The position numbers and the translations under genes are program-made. A DNA stretch of 64,000 nucleotides from Mallotus nudiflorus (lineage: Eukaryota > Streptophyta > Magnoliopsida > Malpighiales > Euphorbiaceae), in contig CANTUR010000243.1 in assembly GCA_947683625.1 (NCBI GenBank), positions 1,302,001 to 1,366,000 of the forward strand, written 5' to 3'. The notes below the pieces were generated by a model, which was not told the DNA's origin, made no database searches, and worked only from the letters and a program-made list of their open reading frames with translations. Shown here one piece after another: positions 59,254-64,000 of this stretch (position 1 is the stretch's first letter; each line of letters starts with the position of its first letter).

Positions 59254-59446
59254 TGCTAAGATTTTCCTGTATCATAGATGTTCCTATTTTAGACGTTCCT
59301 TGTTTAGCTTTATTTCCTATATTTCTTACTTCTTATTCTTTAGGCACAAGCTTAGTTTTTTTCCTATATTGGATGTACAGATGCTTATATATATAGCACA
59401 CATTATAATCAATAAAGATTATATTTTTCCCATTAATATTTTCTCA
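59254..59446 (+). repeat. 3' LTR of the copia element
   Basis: 193 bp, begins TGCTAAG and ends TTCTCA; followed by ACAAT. Confidence 0.93.
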
Positions 59447-59451
59447 ACAAT

Positions 59452-59770
59452 TAGCAACACTGACTGGAATTTTTTTTTTTTATATTTGCATGAAATTTGG
59501 AGAAACCCAACCTATGATGCTTTGCTTCTTTAGCCTTGTGGCTAAAGCAAAGATGGTGTACAATTTCAAAACAACAATTACAAATTGTGATTGCAATTTT
59601 TTTTATACAACAATTACCGATGGAAACCACTTCAAATGACATAAATTGTCAATTCCCTCTTCTCTTCTCTTACCTCCATTGCAAACTAAAACACTGTATT
59701 CTACAACAACACCTCCAATGGTGAAGACTCTTCGAGCAAGGCATACAGTCTCTAGCTTTGCGACAACGCT
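59452..59770. other. Flank of the copia insertion, possible gene remnant
   Basis: 'ttagcaacactgactggaatt' at 59451 repeats 54371-54391 (one mismatch), so the pre-insertion site had a short direct duplication about 145 bp apart. A minus-strand frame (LKKQSIIGWVSPNFMQ) might be part of the disrupted gene's 5' end; not demonstrable. Confidence 0.35.
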
Positions 59771-60006
59771 GTTACCATCGACGTTTTTCAAGATTAGATA
59801 GCCAATCTTTCTCATGTAAAGTGTAGAAAATTACCGATGGAAATCACTTCAAATGACACACAAAAAACGAAAAACAATAAATGACAGTTCCTGTGTTGTT
59901 ACCATGGACGTATTTCAAGATTCGGCAGCCAATCTTTCTCATGTAAAGTGCGGAACATTACCCATGAAAATCACTTCAAATGACACACAGAAAACAGACA
60001 ACAACA
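59771..60006. repeat. Tandem duplication, 127-bp period, two copies
   Basis: 'gttaccatcgacgtttttca' at 59771 and 'gttaccatggacgtatttca' at 59898 begin two copies that share 'gccaatctttctcatgtaaa', 'gaaaatcacttcaaatgacac' variants and 'aaaac'. A third, partial copy of the 'attaccgatggaaaccactt' segment lies at 59614. Open frames here cross copy boundaries and are not trusted. Confidence 0.85.
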
Positions 60007-60159
60007 AATCACAATTCTGCATGGAGAGCAGTTCAAAGACACACATAACACTTCATTTTCCACTACAATTCATTTTTGTAACTGAAACAAACCCACTGGA
60101 ATTTGAAAACACCCAACAACAAAATCAAACCAACAATACAAAACATCTATGAATCTTGC

Positions 60160-61720
60160 AAAGTGCCACATGGCACTAAAAATATTAGGCAAAATTCATG
60201 CACTTAACTATTATATATTTTATATAGATATAGATTGATATAGATGTGTTTATGGTAGAAATTACATAATAACTTATCTTAATATATTATTTTATTAATT
60301 GATACATTCTTTTATTTGTTCAAATATATTACAAGAAAAAAATAATAATTATTTTTATCATAAATAATTAATAATAAACGTTTCGTAGAAATTAAATAAA
60401 AAATTAAGAAGTTTCATCTTTTTTATTTTACTCGAAATACTTAATTATAAAAAGTTAAATTTAAATAAACATTTTAAATTTATGCATAAATTATTATATA
60501 AATTTTATCAATTAATTTAGATTCTCTGTATCTCCATATGGTTTAAAAAAAATGCTTAGTAAAAAATAATTTTTTTAATAAAATAAAACACTTTTCATAG
60601 CATGTGTAATTTTTTTTTAGGGAAGCATGTGTAATTTTTTTTTGATAGATAAAAAAATTTAAGTTTAGTTCAAAGAAAAAAAATTAAATTAATAAGTTAA
60701 AAAAAAAATTGCAAGAAATAATCATTTATGTAAGTTAAAGATAATTGTGTCATTTAGACTGCAAATATATTGAATGTAGAGTGCAAAAATTTCAGAGCTT
60801 TTCCATATATACAGTAAACTTTCTATATAATTTCAACAATTTCTTATATATTCATAGCATATTTTAAAACTTAAAAGTAATATTAGTTTTATTTTTTAAA
60901 AAATATTTTATCATAAAATTAAAGGCTTGATCACTTAAAATTAATTTTATTTTTGTACTCTTAACAAAATATATTTGTTATTAAATAATATTTTAATTTT
61001 CTTAATTCTATCAAATAAAAAAAGTATTAATGCTAAAAAAAAATCGTCAAAATATAGATGGCTAAACAAGTATATTGCTATCATATATATCCATTACTCA
61101 TAAAGTAAAAATATTTAATAATTACTTTAGAATTCATTCTTACATTTGAATTACAATAAAATATTATATTCAAAATTATAATTTTTAAATGTTAAAAATA
61201 ATTTTATCTTCAATTTTTATAACTTTTTTTAATTAATGTACCACAAAAAATTTATATAACTTTTTTTTTTTAAATTTTATTTTTCCATTCAACTAGAGAT
61301 TTGAACTAGGGAATTACTATGCATATTATATAATTACTAAAATAAAATATCAAGGATTATAAAAATTAAAATTAGTCAAATGAAAATTATGGATATTATA
61401 CTAGGGAATAAACCTTTCCGGCCATTTGTATTTTTTAAAATTAAGTCCTTGTAAATTAATTTGTATTATGTACATTGAGTTTTTATCCATTAATTTGTAT
61501 TTACTGAATTTTGTTATATTTATTTCTATGTATATTGGTCCTTTGGTAAAAAAAATTTCATATTACAAAATATTCCATTAAATTCATGTATCTTTTTAAT
61601 TATAACTAATCAAATCCTTGTAATTTAATTTCTAGCCATATAATTTTTTACTTTTTAATACTGATATGATCTTACGTTTCAAAGAGGAAGATTTTAAGAT
61701 TTTTTTATGTCAATAAGTCA
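60160..61720. other. AT-rich intergenic DNA
   Basis: Nothing recognised apart from A/T homopolymers; 'ttaagtccttgtaaattaat' near 61440 resembles the terminal region of MULE-type repeats, without a visible partner. Confidence 0.4.
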
Positions 61721-62249
61721 ACTTTCATTCAAGAAAAAAAGTAATTCACATAAATTCGTATTTTGTGTCGCATACTTCAATATTTTGACCATAACTCACT
61801 CTACAAAACTTGAATTGAGATGATTCAAGAAGCTGTGGAAAGATAAGTAAGAGATATACAACTTGATGAAGTAGCTGGGGTTATTTTGGTCATCTACTTG
61901 AGTAATTATAAAAGAATATTAGATTGTGAACAAACCTGGGCAAACTGAACATACATCAATAAATGGACCGTATCTCACTCAATAGACATCCAAATGAAGT
62001 GATTCAAGATGCTGATTAAAGACAACATAAAGTGCTAAAAATTTTATACTTTGGCCTTATGTCAATTATGCCTTCATAATGGTGAAAAGTGTGCTACAAC
62101 GTGCTGCATATTGTAAATCCGAATTTGACTAGGATTATATTTTCTTATTTAAGTAGAATTATATTTTCTTATTTAAGAAGGATTTTGCTTTCTTATTTAG
62201 TTAGGATATTAATTATATTTCTTTTAGGGTTTCTTTGAGCCTATATAAA
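61721..62249 (+). repeat. Fragment of a Ty3-type LTR with a triplicated motif
   Basis: Contains 'cataactcactctacaaaac' and a matching 'tatctcactcaatagacatc' segment about 170 bp later, then three tandem variants of 'aggattatattttcttattta' (62131-62200), then 'tagggtttctttgagcctata', a TATA-type U3 end. It is cut off exactly where the next element begins (62250), suggesting nested insertion into its TATA region. Confidence 0.45.
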
Positions 62250-64000
62250 TGTTAGCATAGGTGGTATGTCCTAGAGGTCAATCATATATTTTGACATTGT
62301 AAATTATCTCAAGTGGCAATACAAATATTCATTTAAATAAAGTATTTTTTTGTTGGAGTATTTGTCCATTATTATAATGTTAAATAAATTTAATATCAAG
62401 AGTTGATAATATGAGTAACAAATTTATTCAATACACATGCTATAAAAATCTTCATAGTTGATAAATTAATAATTGGGTAATATTAATTTGACTATCACCT
62501 TTGTTTATTTTCCTTGATTAGTATATGATACTAATAGTAGGAGGTAGTAAGTTTTATGCTACTTGATATGAGATATTATAATAAATATGTGGATACTCAT
62601 GTGATGGGTGGATCGAACATGATGTTAAATTTGTGATTGCATGAGTATTCACTTATAGTCAAAAATCACAATCTAGGTTATAATGGTGCATATAGTCCTT
62701 TAACCTGAGGCAACACAGTCATCCAAATTTAAGTGGTTAGGGTTTGTTACCGCTTATATACTTGTGTTAATCACACATGGGTATATGGCGTGTGGTGCCT
62801 CTAATAGATTAAATGTAGGGATGAGTGTTCGACCAAGATGAGATTCATTACCTGGAGTGAACCAGGATAAAATCCTATACTATTTAAGTTTATTCTTGAT
62901 GAATAAATTCTTGGCCAGGACAAACATAATAGTCTGAAAGAGTTTTAGTGCTAGAAATGTATTTTTAGAATTTATTATGTTTTATCAAGAATATAACTTG
63001 AGATGAGGTCATATAATAAAGCTATTAAAGTTTGACTAAACGATGACTTTGGGCTATATCGAGATTTAGTGCATGACAATTATGACCAAAGGGTTCATAT
63101 GAATTAATACATGCATTTATTTCCAATTAGATAGTTGTGATATTGATGATAGGGGTCACTCACCACTTATGAGAATTAAATGTGTATAATTAGAATTTTT
63201 ACATTTAGTCTTAAAAGAGTTTCAAATAATAGCAAATGTTGATATTATCTTCTCATTGCCAATTAGACATGAACCTAGTAAGTCACACCTAAAAGAGCTT
63301 TACCAAATCACCGTTAACATTAATCTAATTATTGATTAAAGAGTTTAATCAATTAATTAAGACTAATATAATTGGATTTATACTTTAAGCAATTATTCTA
63401 GCATATTATGAAATCTAATTCAATTAAAGGTTTAATTATTAATTACTACTTAATTAATATGAGATATTAATTGAAGTATTAAATTAATAATAAATGTTAT
63501 TTCTAATTGGACTTGGATTAATGACCCAAGTTGTATGGGCCTAAGCCTAAAAGGGTTTTGAACCAATATTAGTCCAAGATGTTGAGAAGACCTGTGAACC
63601 TTATTTAGGCCCATTTGTCTAATGGATTGGGCTTGGGCCAAGTGTTAGCCCAATTACCAAGCCCAAGTTCATGCAAATTTATATGGTCAAATTTGTCATG
63701 TTAGGCACATTATCCTTTATATGTAAATTATTGACCATGGCATATTTGGTATATTAGGCTCATTATCTCTTAAGTGTATAATGTTGACTTTGGCTAAATT
63801 AAAGATTAGGGTTCACTAATTTATGTAGAGAATGTATATAGACATAAACATGAGATGTATTCAATTCTCTATATACTTATCTCTTATACAAGTTGTATAC
63901 CTATCATGATGAGTTGTATACATGTGATGTAAGCAATTATGTCATTAGGGTTTGCTTTCTCTATGTATAAATACATAACCTAAGATATGTTTCAAAGGTT
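62250..64000 (+). mobile_element. 2.2-kb LTR family, copy 2, cut by the window end
   Basis: Begins TGTTAGCATAGGTGG; aligned with the reverse complement of 4283-6494 over its length ('catgtgatgggtggatcgaa', 'actaatagtaggaggtagt', 'cacacatgggtatatggc', 'gagtgttcgaccaagatgag', 'gaacctagtaagtcacacct'). A TATA-type 'gtataaatacataacc' lies near 63965, as in an LTR promoter. No coding. Whether it is a solo LTR or the 5' LTR of an element continuing to the right cannot be seen. The frame 63450-63641 is incidental. Confidence 0.75.

Larger units (their letters stand above)
54517..59446 (+). mobile_element. Full-length but dead Ty1/copia retrotransposon (4.9 kb)
   Basis: LTRs of 204 and 193 bp; perfect ACAAT target duplication (54512-54516 and 59447-59451); primer site and polypurine tract present. 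Domain order gag, protease, integrase, RT, RNase H is that of copia. LTRs differ at about 13 of 193 positions plus an 11-bp tandem duplication ('gcttcctattt') in the 5' copy, so it is clearly older than the Ty3 element at 13.3 kb. At least 15 in-frame stops and three frame changes; cannot encode proteins. Short LTRs are reminiscent of the Ale/Retrofit branch, tentatively. It inserted on the 5' side of the broken minus-strand gene. Confidence 0.95.

Noticed and set aside
59603..59815. 70-codon minus-strand frame
   Set aside because: Crosses the boundary of the 127-bp tandem duplication and lacks recognisable family features.

Overview
This is nuclear DNA from a flowering plant, probably a eudicot. 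It is very AT-rich. Its genes have short exons with GT-AG introns and belong to plant families (SOSEKI, DUF936), and the space between them is packed with plant LTR retrotransposons (Ty1/copia and Ty3/gypsy) and Mutator-like TIR elements. I see no operons, bacterial signals, tRNA/rRNA genes or CRISPR.

Layout. 1-3.9 kb: AT-rich DNA with a diverged direct duplication and homopurine/T-rich low-complexity tracts. 3.9-7.8 kb: a probable Pack-MULE with inverted repeats at 3991-4112 and 7680-7801. It carries broken pieces of two unrelated genes (ribosomal protein L32 and a MOCOS-like PLP-dependent protein) and is itself interrupted by a 2.2-kb solo-LTR-like insertion. 8.5-13.3 kb: a Myb/SANT-like gene relic, two MITEs, and minisatellites. 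13,325-20,235: a young Ty3/gypsy element with 824-bp LTRs, a perfect 5-bp TSD, PBS and PPT, disabled by stop codons and a frame change. 20,850-23,576: a minus-strand copia derivative with non-canonical TA...CT LTR ends. 23,913-25,343 and 25,517-27,164: two Mutator-like elements, each with a perfect 9-bp TSD; the second carries an ankyrin gene fragment. 27,713-28,150: a small basic plant gene. 28-34.8 kb: AT-rich, unassigned. 34,843-41,534: an old Ty3/TAT-like element with a strange word-repetitive interior. 41,751-42,283: a Mutator-type MITE.

The gene island is at 42.8-51.4 kb. A four-exon DUF936 gene (+, 42,944-46,169) faces a six-exon SOSEKI gene (-, 51,392-46,675); the coding ends are 505 bp apart. 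The SOSEKI zinc-finger exon is separated from the rest by a 3.1-kb intron that hosts MITEs. At 53.4-54.3 kb lies a frameshifted membrane-protein gene. A copia element (54,517-59,446) with at least 15 in-frame stops follows. The window closes with tandem duplications and a second, oppositely oriented copy of the 2.2-kb LTR family from 62,250 onwards.

Overall, two apparently intact developmental or plant-specific genes and one small unknown gene sit in a nested-transposon landscape. Stop codons in the retroelements fall mostly where the family has Trp, Arg or Gln, as expected from deamination of methylated cytosines in silenced DNA. Exon boundaries were derived by eye from GT-AG sites, reading frame and remembered family conservation, with no transcript evidence.
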